From contig NZ_PVBS01000003.1 in NCBI RefSeq assembly GCF_002980575.1, positions 124,001-188,000 on the forward strand: a stretch of 64,000 nucleotides of DNA, in the 5' to 3' direction. A program made the position numbers and the translations under genes. The stretch comes from Sphingobacterium gobiense (lineage in GTDB: Bacteria; Bacteroidota; Bacteroidia; Sphingobacteriales; Sphingobacteriaceae). The stretch's first letter is position 1. Each line of letters opens with the position of its first letter. This document shows, piece after piece, positions 1 through 7,770 of this stretch. Below the pieces are notes generated by a model, which did not search any database, was not told the DNA's origin, and saw nothing but the letters and a program-made list of their open reading frames with translations.

Positions 1-1430
1 TGCGTACACCGGACGGTAAAATGCTGCGAGATGGCGATATGTTCAATGTGCAATATTCGGATGGTGAAGGGTTCTATTGGAAAAATCCGCAAACCATGTT
101 ACTATGCTACGCTTTTTCAGGTGATCGGATCATCAAAGGCGAATTCTATAAGCAAGGAGGTTTGTCAGGTAATCCAGTGTTATTTTTGCTATTGAATGAT
201 CCGAATTTAATGCCAGACCACGATTTGACCTCGCTTCCGTTAACAAAAGATTTCGGTAAGATTTTGGGATCTATGATAGCGCGTACAGGCTGGAGTACTG
301 AAAAAGAAAGCGGGAATGTCATTGCAGAGATAAAAGGAGGGGGATATCATTTCGGAAATCATCAACATGCCGATGCGGGAGCATTACAGATATACCATCA
401 CGGTATTCAAGTGGGCGATTTAGGACTTTACCTTTCCTATGGTTCTCCCTATGACTTTAATTTTAATAAGCGTTCAGCCGCGCACAGCATGATGTTAGTA
501 CGTGATCCCAATGAACCGTTATTGTTCCGTACAAAAACAAATGATGGCGGAACGCGTTTTAGCCAACGTTTTCCACGAACAGTAGATGAGGTTTTGCATG
601 ATTCTTGGTACCATACCGGGGAAGTACGTGCATCGGCATTCGGTCCAGATCCTATCCGTCCAAGTTATAGTTTTTTCAATGTCGACTTAACGGCCGCGTA
701 TTCAGCAAAAGTCAAATCGTATGGTAAGAGCTTTCTATTCTTGAACCTTAATCGTAAAGACGTTCCTGCTGCTATTATTCTCTTAGATGAATTAGAGACG
801 AACCGTGCAGAATTTGAATCCTATTGGCAAATTAATACATTGGAAAAACCAACGGTCCATCCGACAGGATTTATGTTGACAAGTAAATTTCAAGGTAAAT
901 CCGGTACCACTTATGTCGATATGCTAAAACCAAAAGCAACGGACCGTGACGTTATTTTGCATGGTGGCGATTCTTCTGCTTATGTATTTGGGGATCTTTA
1001 CCAAGTAAAATCGCGTTGGCCGGAGGCAAAGGGTACACGTATTATGGTTCGTCCGAAGAAAAAAAATACACACATTAGTTATGTCACTGTATTTCAAATG
1101 GCAGAAGAATCGGAAGCTAAGCTTCCAGTAGAATTTGTGGAAGCGGAAAGTTATTATCTTTTTAAACTTGCCAACCGGATTGTTGTTATGGCAAAAGCTG
1201 ACCGGTATTTAGATGAATCGATTCAGCTAGTTATTCCCGAAGATCAGGAATATGAAATTATTCTCGTAGGACTAAAACAGGGATTCTGGAATGTAAAAAA
1301 TACCGTAAAAAATAGTAGCTTTAACCTGAATATTATGAAGGACAATCATACGATCAGTTGGAAGTCAACTGCCGGGATTATTCGACTAGAACCAGTGAGA
1401 GAGTATGGAGCTCAGGAAGGAGCGTATTAG
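1..1430 (+). CDS. Heparinase II/III-type polysaccharide lyase, C-terminal part (5' truncated by window edge)
   Basis: The frame is open to the window's first base (from base 3), so the N-terminal part lies outside. Heparinase II/III-family lyases cleave uronic-acid-containing polysaccharides by beta-elimination. Counting from the first ATG at 21, the motif NHQHADAG (residues 113-120) is followed by QVGD (D133) and SAAHS (H155). This spacing matches the His/Asp/His zinc site and active-site His region of heparinase II. The remainder is beta-sandwich-like, as expected for the C-terminal domain. The gene sits 24 bp upstream of a GntR regulator, so the two may be co-transcribed. The lyase would produce unsaturated oligosaccharides, the substrate of the GH88 enzyme further along. 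Exact substrate (glycosaminoglycan-like, alginate-like or other uronan) cannot be read from this fragment. Confidence 0.85.
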   Translation, partial: RTPDGKMLRDGDMFNVQYSDGEGFYWKNPQTMLLCYAFSGDRIIKGEFYKQGGLSGNPVLFLLLNDPNLMPDHDLTSLPLTKDFGKILGSMIARTGWSTEKESGNVIAEIKGGGYHFGNHQHADAGALQIYHHGIQVGDLGLYLSYGSPYDFNFNKRSAAHSMMLVRDPNEPLLFRTKTNDGGTRFSQRFPRTVDEVLHDSWYHTGEVRASAFGPDPIRPSYSFFNVDLTAAYSAKVKSYGKSFLFLNLNRKDVPAAIILLDELETNRAEFESYWQINTLEKPTVHPTGFMLTSKFQGKSGTTYVDMLKPKATDRDVILHGGDSSAYVFGDLYQVKSRWPEAKGTRIMVRPKKKNTHISYVTVFQMAEESEAKLPVEFVEAESYYLFKLANRIVVMAKADRYLDESIQLVIPEDQEYEIILVGLKQGFWNVKNTVKNSSFNLNIMKDNHTISWKSTAGIIRLEPVREYGAQEGAY

Positions 1431-1443
1431 TTTGTTGAATAAA

Positions 1444-1453
1444 TTGTATACAA
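1444..1453. promoter_or_regulatory. Putative GntR operator TTGTATACAA next to the gntR start codon
   Basis: A perfect 10-bp palindrome with core GTATAC ends 1 bp before the ATG of the GntR gene. GntR/FadR-type regulators commonly bind short GT-N-AC palindromes. The same core occurs twice in the 2927-3083 divergent promoter region. The position suggests autoregulation, or a roadblock between the lyase gene and gntR. Function is inferred. Confidence 0.5.
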
Positions 1454-1454
1454 T

Positions 1455-2093
1455 ATGAAGGAAGATTCGCTTGCCCACAAGGTCTATACGGAAGTGCGTA
1501 AAAAAATCTTGTCAAGTCAATTAGCGGGGGGAGCTCGTTTAGTGGAAAGTGCGTGGGCAGAAAAATTAGCCGTAAGCAGAGTAGCTGTCCGGGAAGCTTT
1601 TATGCGGCTGGCCGGAGAAAGTTTGGTGGAGTTCGGAGAAAAGGGGGGGTGTTTTGTAAAAGATATGACCGCTGAAGATGTGAAGGAGATCCGAGAATTG
1701 CGAGAGCTGCTCGAAGTCGGGGCTTTAAAACTCCTATTTAAAAAAAAGAACAAGCAGTTGGTGAAGGATTTGGAGTTGATCTGTGACGATTTTACGGATA
1801 TGGTCAATAAAGGATATTATGGTGGGGCTTGTGAAGCTGATGTGAAGTTTCACGAAAAAATTATGGAGGGTACGGATAATTCTAGATTAATCAATATTTA
1901 TAAAAACAGTAACATCCCTTTGTTTCATATGAAGTTGGGTGCCATTATGGGACAGATGGAAGACTATAAAGATACGGATACAGAGCACAGGGCATTGGTG
2001 GAAGCACTTAAAGCAGGTAATTGGGAAAAAGCGTATAATACACTGGTTCATCATTTAGATAGAGGGGAGCAGGCCGCATTGGAGTGGATGTAA
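1455..2093 (+). CDS. GntR-family transcriptional regulator, FadR subfamily (FCD domain)
   Basis: A 212-residue protein with an N-terminal winged helix-turn-helix (about residues 7-70, including VYTEVRKKILSSQLAGGARL and VSRVAVREAFMRLAGESLVE) and a C-terminal all-helical FCD ligand-binding domain (about 75-210). In the FCD domain, conserved metal/ligand histidines are visible around H133 (KFHEKI) and near the C terminus (LVHHLD). FCD regulators usually sense sugar acids such as uronates or gluconate-type compounds. This fits the neighbouring lactonase, dehydratase and dehydrogenase genes. The palindromes TTGTATACAA in front of the gene and TGTATACA in the next promoter region are the likely operators. 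The ligand is unknown. Confidence 0.88.
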   Translation: MKEDSLAHKVYTEVRKKILSSQLAGGARLVESAWAEKLAVSRVAVREAFMRLAGESLVEFGEKGGCFVKDMTAEDVKEIRELRELLEVGALKLLFKKKNKQLVKDLELICDDFTDMVNKGYYGGACEADVKFHEKIMEGTDNSRLINIYKNSNIPLFHMKLGAIMGQMEDYKDTDTEHRALVEALKAGNWEKAYNTLVHHLDRGEQAALEWM

Positions 2094-2111
2094 TCTTCGA
2101 AGGGAAAAAAT

Positions 2112-2145
2112 AAAAAGGCTTGTTGTCACCACAATAAGCCTTTTT
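2112..2145. terminator. Bidirectional terminator between gntR and the SMP-30 gene
   Basis: Two 15-base arms (2112-2126 and 2131-2145), rich in A on one side and T on the other and with one mismatch, pair around a 4-base loop. It lies between convergent genes and provides a U-tract for both strands. The TGA stop of the SMP-30 gene falls at the arm/loop junction. Confidence 0.8.
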
Positions 2146-2926
2146 TGGTGGTTTCCCATTGCAATAACGTGCCTTTTTCGGCCTCTGTAATGAAAACTCC
2201 GTGTTTCCCTAGCGGATCCAAAGCACAATTAGTCGGATTTTTGCCAATTATGTCGATTTCGTTAACAAGCCTTCCATCGGGATGTAATACGGCTATTTTT
2301 CCAGAGCCGTATAGGGCAACATACAGCAATCCATTTTGGTCTACTGCTATGCCGTCAGGTCCCACGTCGCCACCGACGTAAACAAACTTTTTAGCCCGAT
2401 TAACCGTATGTGTATGGGAATTCCAAGTCATTTTCCAAATCCATTTTGTACCTGTTTCTGCTACAAAGAGATGCGCACTATTTCTTCCAAAAGCTAGTCC
2501 ATTACAATAGAACATTCCAGTATGCACTTTTTTTAAGACACCTTCTTTGGATAAGCAGCAGATGTAGCCCTCTCCGTCTGTAAGATCGCTTCCCGGACAG
2601 GTAAAAAGAAGGTTCCCGCTAGGGTCAAAACAGAGATCGTTCGGCATTTTGAGGGGAACCCTCGCTATTTGATGTGCCAGTGTTACACATTCGCCGCTCA
2701 AGGGGTCATATTGGCGAATGCTGTTTTGCTTTGCGTCGCAAAACCATACTTTCCCTTGTGGATCGATAGCAATTCCGTTTGGATGGCCGTCCACGAAGAT
2801 CCGCGAATACTGCTGATGACGATAGTAAACCAGGTTTCCGGCATTTTTTTCGACTAACCACAGCCCGCCTGTTGCATCGAACGCAGGGCCTTCCGGAAAA
2901 TTTAAACCTTCAATTACTATGTGCAT
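2126..2926 (-). CDS. SMP-30/gluconolactonase-family lactonase
   Basis: A 266-residue six-bladed beta-propeller of the SMP-30/gluconolaconase/LRE family, without a signal peptide, so probably cytoplasmic. The expected metal and substrate residues are visible: E12 (FPEGP), N96 (MPNDL), N142 (CNGLAF) and D191 (GPDGIA). Family members hydrolyse aldono- or urono-lactones to the free acids using a divalent metal. It is transcribed divergently from the aminotransferase-dehydratase-dehydrogenase run, with two GTATAC palindromes between them. It would act after the sugar-oxidising dehydrogenase and before the dehydratase. The precise lactone is not known. Confidence 0.85.
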   Translation of the reverse strand: MHIVIEGLNFPEGPAFDATGGLWLVEKNAGNLVYYRHQQYSRIFVDGHPNGIAIDPQGKVWFCDAKQNSIRQYDPLSGECVTLAHQIARVPLKMPNDLCFDPSGNLLFTCPGSDLTDGEGYICCLSKEGVLKKVHTGMFYCNGLAFGRNSAHLFVAETGTKWIWKMTWNSHTHTVNRAKKFVYVGGDVGPDGIAVDQNGLLYVALYGSGKIAVLHPDGRLVNEIDIIGKNPTNCALDPLGKHGVFITEAEKGTLLQWETTKKGLLW

Positions 2927-2952
2927 GAAATTATTTTAAAATTTATTTTAAA

Positions 2953-2985
2953 TGTATACAAAAATATCATAAATTAGTATACATA
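2953..2985. promoter_or_regulatory. Two putative GntR operators in the divergent lactonase/aminotransferase promoter region
   Basis: TGTATACA at 2953-2960 is a perfect palindrome. AGTATACAT around 2976-2984 shares the GTATAC core (2977-2982). The centres are 23 bp apart. Both match the palindrome in front of gntR, so this AT-rich intergenic region is a plausible GntR control point for both directions. Confidence 0.5.
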
Positions 2986-3083
2986 AAAAATAAGGATTGA
3001 TATTATGTTTTCACTAACTTAAATCATATTTATTGACATCATAAATTGTCCAATTATAAAAAATAATAATAGTAAAGAGTAAA

Positions 3084-4412
3084 ATGAGCATGCTAGAAAA
3101 TGAAAAATCGTCCGCCATCCTGCGGAAAAATTCAGAATGGATACCGGGAGGGGTAGTGTCTTTAAACCGGAAATCTGATCCGAATATTTGTTTTGTAAAA
3201 GGATTGGGCAGTAAAGTAACAGATATTGATGGGAACAGTTACATCGATTATCAAGCGGGATTTGCCGCTTCTTTTTTGGGGCACAATGATCCAGATGTAA
3301 ATGCAGCGGTGTTAAAAACACTGCAAGAGCACCAGGTATTGATGGGAGCGGGGCCTACCTTGTTAGAAGGAGAGTTTGCCGAGCTTTTTTGCTCTTCAGT
3401 GCCCAATGCGGCGAGTATGCAAATAACAACCACGGGCTCCGAAGCGACCTATCATGCTATACGAATTGCCCGGGCGGTTACTGGCAGGGATCATGTTATT
3501 GTGATGCAAGGCGGTTACAATGGGTGGCACAACGATGTCGCCTGTAATGTTATCAGCCGAAAAGAAGATGTAGGTCCTATGCGTATAGGAGAGGAGTATC
3601 CTTTCGACGCGTTGAGTGCCGGCGTACCTAAAAATCACAGTGATTTAATCCATGTGGTTAATTTTAACGACTTAGAGAGCATTCGCAATGTCATTGGAAA
3701 ACATGAAGTTGCCTGTGTACTTTTGGAACCTATTCTTCAGAATGTAGGGATTGTAAAGCCGCTTGCTGGCTATCTGGAAGGACTTCGGGAAATGGCAGAC
3801 GAACTCGGGTTTTTATTGATTTTTGACGAGGTGAAAACCGGATTCAGACATGCACTTGGAGGTTACCAGTCTTTATGTGGCGTTGAGCCTGATCTTTCGA
3901 CATTTGGGAAAGCGGTGGCGAATGGCTATCCTTTAGGTGTCATTGCCGGTAAAAAGGAGTATATGGATTATTTTGTCCATCCGGATAAGGAAAAACGGGT
4001 GATGATTGCGGGTACTTTTAATGCCTTTCCGTTGACCACTGCTGCGGCAATAGCTACGCTACGAAAACTTGGTAGTGCGGCGCATCAGGTCTATGCACAT
4101 GTAGAACGGTTGGGAGAGCAATTAGAAGCGGGTTATAACGAAATATTTCCTAAATTGGGCATACCGTTTTATGTAGCCCGTCAAGGCTCTGCTTTTTGTA
4201 CATATTTTATGGACCACGCACCTGTCAATTTTCACGATATTTTAGATCATCACAATTTTGAACTGGATTTGCGATACCGTAAAAAATTGATTCAAGAGGG
4301 TATATTTAATTTCCCTTCGGCGATTAAGCAAGGAAGTATATCCTTTGCCCATACAGCAGATGATATTAACAGAACGTTGGAAGCAACTGAACGTGTCATT
4401 AAAAACTTATAG
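3084..4412 (+). CDS. Class III PLP-dependent aminotransferase / glutamate-1-semialdehyde aminomutase-like
   Basis: A 442-residue fold-type I class III aminotransferase close in type to glutamate-1-semialdehyde 2,1-aminomutases. Visible features are GSEAT (118-122), the aromatic stacking motif YNGWH (145-149), the Asp of FDEVKTGFR (D248) that contacts the pyridine nitrogen, and the PLP lysine K276 in STFGKAVANGYPLG. It is unlikely to serve haem synthesis, because it is the first gene of a catabolic run (next start 6 bp downstream) under a probable GntR operator. It probably interconverts an amino-sugar-derived or oxo-acid intermediate. The actual substrate is not deducible from sequence alone. 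Confidence 0.8.
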   Translation: MSMLENEKSSAILRKNSEWIPGGVVSLNRKSDPNICFVKGLGSKVTDIDGNSYIDYQAGFAASFLGHNDPDVNAAVLKTLQEHQVLMGAGPTLLEGEFAELFCSSVPNAASMQITTTGSEATYHAIRIARAVTGRDHVIVMQGGYNGWHNDVACNVISRKEDVGPMRIGEEYPFDALSAGVPKNHSDLIHVVNFNDLESIRNVIGKHEVACVLLEPILQNVGIVKPLAGYLEGLREMADELGFLLIFDEVKTGFRHALGGYQSLCGVEPDLSTFGKAVANGYPLGVIAGKKEYMDYFVHPDKEKRVMIAGTFNAFPLTTAAAIATLRKLGSAAHQVYAHVERLGEQLEAGYNEIFPKLGIPFYVARQGSAFCTYFMDHAPVNFHDILDHHNFELDLRYRKKLIQEGIFNFPSAIKQGSISFAHTADDINRTLEATERVIKNL

Positions 4413-4418
4413 CGAACG

Positions 4419-5597
4419 ATGAAAATTACAGCAATTGAAACGCTAGTATGTCATGCCCGCATGCGAAATTGGATTTTTGTTAAGGTCATGACAGACCAAC
4501 CTGGATTATGGGGTTGGGGAGAGGCTACGTTAGAATGGCACACCCAAAGTGTGGTCGGCGCAATTAAAGATTTATCACAACTATTAATCGGCGAAGACCC
4601 GCGACGTATCGAGCATTTATGGCAAATGATGTACCGTCAGCATTTTTGGCATGGCAACGGGGTTGTTCGGGGAACTGCCATCAGCGGAATTGATATTGCC
4701 CTATGGGATATTTTGGGTAAGATTCACAACGTGCCTTGTCATGAACTGTGGGGTGGACGCGTACGTGATTATATCAGGCTCTATTGTCATTTGGGCGGAG
4801 GACGTATGGAAGATTTTTACGAAACTGCGCCAGATGATGCGAAGCGATTTGGTGACCTGGCACTTCAGGCAGTGGAGGAAGGATTTACAGCCTTTAAATC
4901 GATGGCCGTACCTGAAACCATGTCGTTGGAAGGGCTCCGTCCGATTAAGTATGCTGAGGCTTGCGTTGGAGCAATGCGAGAGGCCGTTGGGGATGATATC
5001 GATATTATGGTGGATTGCCACGCCCGCCCAAGCCCACGGATGGGATTGCAGTTTGCGAAAGCATTAGAGCCTTATGGCTTGTATTTCTTTGAAGAGCCAT
5101 GTTGGCCGGAAACGATGGAAGATATCTCACTCATACAGCGAGCGGTGAGCACACCCATCGCGTCGGGTGAACGGTTAATAGGTGTCCACGCGTTTCGGGA
5201 CATGTTGGAAAAACGTGCCGTCAGTGTCATTCAACCAGATATCACGCATTGTGGCGGACTTTCTGAAGCCCGTAAGATTGGTGCGTTAGCTGAAGCATAT
5301 CGTGTTTCTATGGCACCACACAATCCGCAAGGACCTGTTAGTACGGCAGCGTCGATAGAGTTGGGCTTTGCTACGCCTTCTTATATTATATGTGAAAGTG
5401 TACATAAGGATGTAGAGTGGCGTCAAGATGTGGTTTCCGAAGGGTTTACCGTGCAGGGAAAAGGCCGTATTGTATTACCTAACAAGAAACCGGGGCTAGG
5501 TATCGAGATCAATGAGGAAGAAGTGAAAAAACATCCTTTCCAACAAGAGATTTTGCAGCGTACTTTTTATAAGGATGGAAGTGTAGGCGATTGGTAA
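4419..5597 (+). CDS. Enolase-superfamily sugar-acid dehydratase, galactonate dehydratase-like
   Basis: A 392-residue mandelate racemase/muconate lactonising enzyme-type protein. It has an N-terminal capping domain (about 1-115) and a C-terminal barrel. Candidate metal ligands are D199 (VDCHAR), the Glu pair of FFEEP (225-226) and E251 (SGER). The acid/base set H201, D274 (IQPD), H301 (APHNPQG) and E326 (CES) resembles D-galactonate dehydratase. Such enzymes dehydrate aldonic acids to 2-keto-3-deoxy acids. It lies 6 bp after the aminotransferase and 9 bp before the dehydrogenase, so it is in the same operon. Its acid substrate would come from the lactonase step. Confidence 0.85.
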   Translation: MKITAIETLVCHARMRNWIFVKVMTDQPGLWGWGEATLEWHTQSVVGAIKDLSQLLIGEDPRRIEHLWQMMYRQHFWHGNGVVRGTAISGIDIALWDILGKIHNVPCHELWGGRVRDYIRLYCHLGGGRMEDFYETAPDDAKRFGDLALQAVEEGFTAFKSMAVPETMSLEGLRPIKYAEACVGAMREAVGDDIDIMVDCHARPSPRMGLQFAKALEPYGLYFFEEPCWPETMEDISLIQRAVSTPIASGERLIGVHAFRDMLEKRAVSVIQPDITHCGGLSEARKIGALAEAYRVSMAPHNPQGPVSTAASIELGFATPSYIICESVHKDVEWRQDVVSEGFTVQGKGRIVLPNKKPGLGIEINEEEVKKHPFQQEILQRTFYKDGSVGDW

Positions 5598-5606
5598 ACT
5601 TAAGAT

Positions 5607-6374
5607 ATGCAGGAATATAAGAATAAAGTAATCGTAATCAGTGGCGGTTTAGGTGATATCGGTCAAGCGCTAGCGCTAGCGTTTTTAGATAGCGGAGCAA
5701 TAGTTTGTGCTGGGGATCAATTCGATCTCTCGACGGCCTATGAGAAATGGACATTGCTGGCGTCTTCGACAGCAAACCTGCATTATGAACAAGTCGATGT
5801 AACCAATCCCAATCAGGTAGATGCTTGGTTATCAAATTGCCGGGAACGTTTCGGGGCGATATCCATCTGTATTCCAAATGCCGCCCGCGTCACGCTTAAA
5901 GATTATCGAGTACTGGAGCATGAAGAATGGAAAGCGGAGATGGAGGTTAATCTCCACGGCTCCTTTTTTATGGCAAATACTTGTGCTAAATACTTTGTGG
6001 AAGACAACATATCGGGCAATATTGTGTTTTTGGGAAGTTGGGCGGCTCACGCGGTTCATAAAAATCTTCCTGCATATAGTGTTTCAAAAGCAGCTATTCG
6101 CATGCTGTGCCAATCCATGGCACTGGAATATGCGCCATATGGTATCCGGGTGAATGAAATTGCACCGGGTTATGTAAATGCGGGGCTAAGTAAAGTCGTT
6201 TGGGCTGAAAACCCTGATTTACACGAAAAAGCAGTGGCTACCGTTCCCTTGCGTACGATATTGGAAGCCAATGAAATTGCGCAGCAAGTATTATGGATGT
6301 GTTCGTCACATTGTAAACATTTGACAGGTGCATCCATCGTATTGGATGGTGGACTATCCTTAATCAGACCCTAA
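5607..6374 (+). CDS. Short-chain dehydrogenase/reductase (SDR)
   Basis: A 255-residue classical SDR with the NAD(P)-binding loop SGGLGDIGQ (12-20), structural N115 (VNLHG) and the catalytic set S144, Y157 and K161 (YSVSK). The usual NNAG motif is replaced by PNAA (90-93). A C-terminal GASIVLDGGLS segment is typical of sugar or polyol dehydrogenases in the family. It probably oxidises a sugar to a lactone or reduces a keto-deoxy acid in the same pathway as the adjacent dehydratase and lactonase. It sits 9 bp after the dehydratase and 1 bp before the next start, so co-translation is likely. Confidence 0.85.
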   Translation: MQEYKNKVIVISGGLGDIGQALALAFLDSGAIVCAGDQFDLSTAYEKWTLLASSTANLHYEQVDVTNPNQVDAWLSNCRERFGAISICIPNAARVTLKDYRVLEHEEWKAEMEVNLHGSFFMANTCAKYFVEDNISGNIVFLGSWAAHAVHKNLPAYSVSKAAIRMLCQSMALEYAPYGIRVNEIAPGYVNAGLSKVVWAENPDLHEKAVATVPLRTILEANEIAQQVLWMCSSHCKHLTGASIVLDGGLSLIRP

Positions 6375-6375
6375 T

Positions 6376-7770
6376 ATGATAGCAAAGAAAGACAGTTTAC
6401 GGGATGTTTACGCTGGCCTAGGAGCACGATTTGGATTGGGGACACGGAATATAACACCTCCTATTGGTATTTATACACGAAATTGGGGCGCAGCAAAATT
6501 TGACCAAGCCATCGGAATACATCAAGAACTTTTGATGCAATGCTTATATACCGAGTCGGCGGAAGGGCAGGTAGCTATTGTCTTGACCGCAGATCTCGGT
6601 TGGTGGAAAAATGCAGATGATGAGAAGCGACTTCGACAGGCATTACTGGCGCGTTTTAACTTGGAAGAGACGGATTTGATACTGGCACTTTCGCACACGC
6701 ATGCCGGACCAAGTATTTGTTCGACGGACGAGGACCGGCCAGGAGGAGCTTTTATCGCACCTTATCTTGATTTTTTAAAAGACGAGGCAATTGCCTGCAT
6801 AGCAGAAGCGAAGTTAGCGATATTTGATGGCCGACTGACTTGGGGATATGGTGTTTGTGATTTAGCGTGTAATCGTGATCTGCAGGTTGGAGACGACTAC
6901 TTGATTGGTTTCAATCCCATCGAAAAGCCGGACCATACATTGTTGGTAGGGCAATTACGTGATACTTCCAATATCTTGCGAGGGGTAATCTGTAATTATG
7001 CTTGCCATCCAACAAGCTTTGCACATGAAAACGAATTGCTATCACCGGATTTTGTGGGCGAGTTACGGGTAACGATCGAGCGGGATCTCCATGTGCCCTG
7101 TCTCTTTTTGCAAGGTGCTTCCGGAGATCTTGCACCAAAAAAACAATATGTCAAGGACCCAAAACTTGTGGAAGCGAACGGCAGGCAGTTGGGGTATGCT
7201 GTGCTGGCGACGTTGACACAAATGGGTAATGGAGAACAGAATTGGGTGTATGATAAAGCACTGATTTCCGGTGCACCTCTAGCCTGTTGGAAATTCAAAG
7301 ATGAACATACCCCTGTCGATTTTAAGAAAGTAGTCTTACAAGTGCAAGTGCCTTATAAAAAGTTGGGTAGCGCAGCGTCGATCTTGGCGGAATATCAGCA
7401 ATGTAAGGATAGGGTATTAAAAGATAGGCTTTGGCGAAAATACAACACCAGAAAAACGATAGGCGATCAACCGACGGCAAAGATACCCGTTTGGATCTGG
7501 AAAATGGGTAATGCCATTTTGGTGGCACAGGCAAATGAAGCCTATTCCGTTTACCAGATGGAAATAAGAAAAGCATTCCCTAATCACTGTATTGCCTTTG
7601 TCAATATCGCAAATGGTTATGTAGGTTACCTCGCGCCGAAAGAGTTGTATGAAAAAGATATTTACGCGGTATGGCAGAGTCCCTACGACTGCGGTAGTTT
7701 GGAAATATTGATAGAAGAAACACAAAAAGCAATCTTAAAACTGCTAGCGTATGAAACTGGAATGGATTGA
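6376..7770 (+). CDS. Neutral/alkaline ceramidase-like protein
   Basis: A 464-residue protein resembling the N-terminal domain of neutral/alkaline non-lysosomal ceramidases. It has the early PPIGIY-like segment, LTADLGWW, and the zinc-type motif LSHTHAGPS, followed by a second conserved segment NYACHPTSF and FLQGASGDLAP. There is no signal peptide. In true ceramidases these motifs hold the catalytic zinc. Homologues of this kind are found in sugar-degradation clusters, so the natural substrate here may be a sugar amide or lactone-type compound rather than ceramide; this is an inference. The gene starts 1 bp after the SDR stop and overlaps the symporter gene by 20 bp. Confidence 0.7.
   Translation: MIAKKDSLRDVYAGLGARFGLGTRNITPPIGIYTRNWGAAKFDQAIGIHQELLMQCLYTESAEGQVAIVLTADLGWWKNADDEKRLRQALLARFNLEETDLILALSHTHAGPSICSTDEDRPGGAFIAPYLDFLKDEAIACIAEAKLAIFDGRLTWGYGVCDLACNRDLQVGDDYLIGFNPIEKPDHTLLVGQLRDTSNILRGVICNYACHPTSFAHENELLSPDFVGELRVTIERDLHVPCLFLQGASGDLAPKKQYVKDPKLVEANGRQLGYAVLATLTQMGNGEQNWVYDKALISGAPLACWKFKDEHTPVDFKKVVLQVQVPYKKLGSAASILAEYQQCKDRVLKDRLWRKYNTRKTIGDQPTAKIPVWIWKMGNAILVAQANEAYSVYQMEIRKAFPNHCIAFVNIANGYVGYLAPKELYEKDIYAVWQSPYDCGSLEILIEETQKAILKLLAYETGMD

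Noticed and set aside
3033..3060. TTGACA and TATAAA spaced 16 bp upstream of the aminotransferase gene, like an E. coli sigma-70 promoter.
   Set aside because: Bacteroidota mainly use the TTTG/TAnnTTTG pair, and this region is very AT-rich, so the match may be chance. It was not listed as a promoter.
6376..7770. Calling the ceramidase-like protein a true ceramidase.
   Set aside because: It has no signal peptide, is shorter than full ceramidases and sits in a sugar-acid operon; the name only describes the fold.
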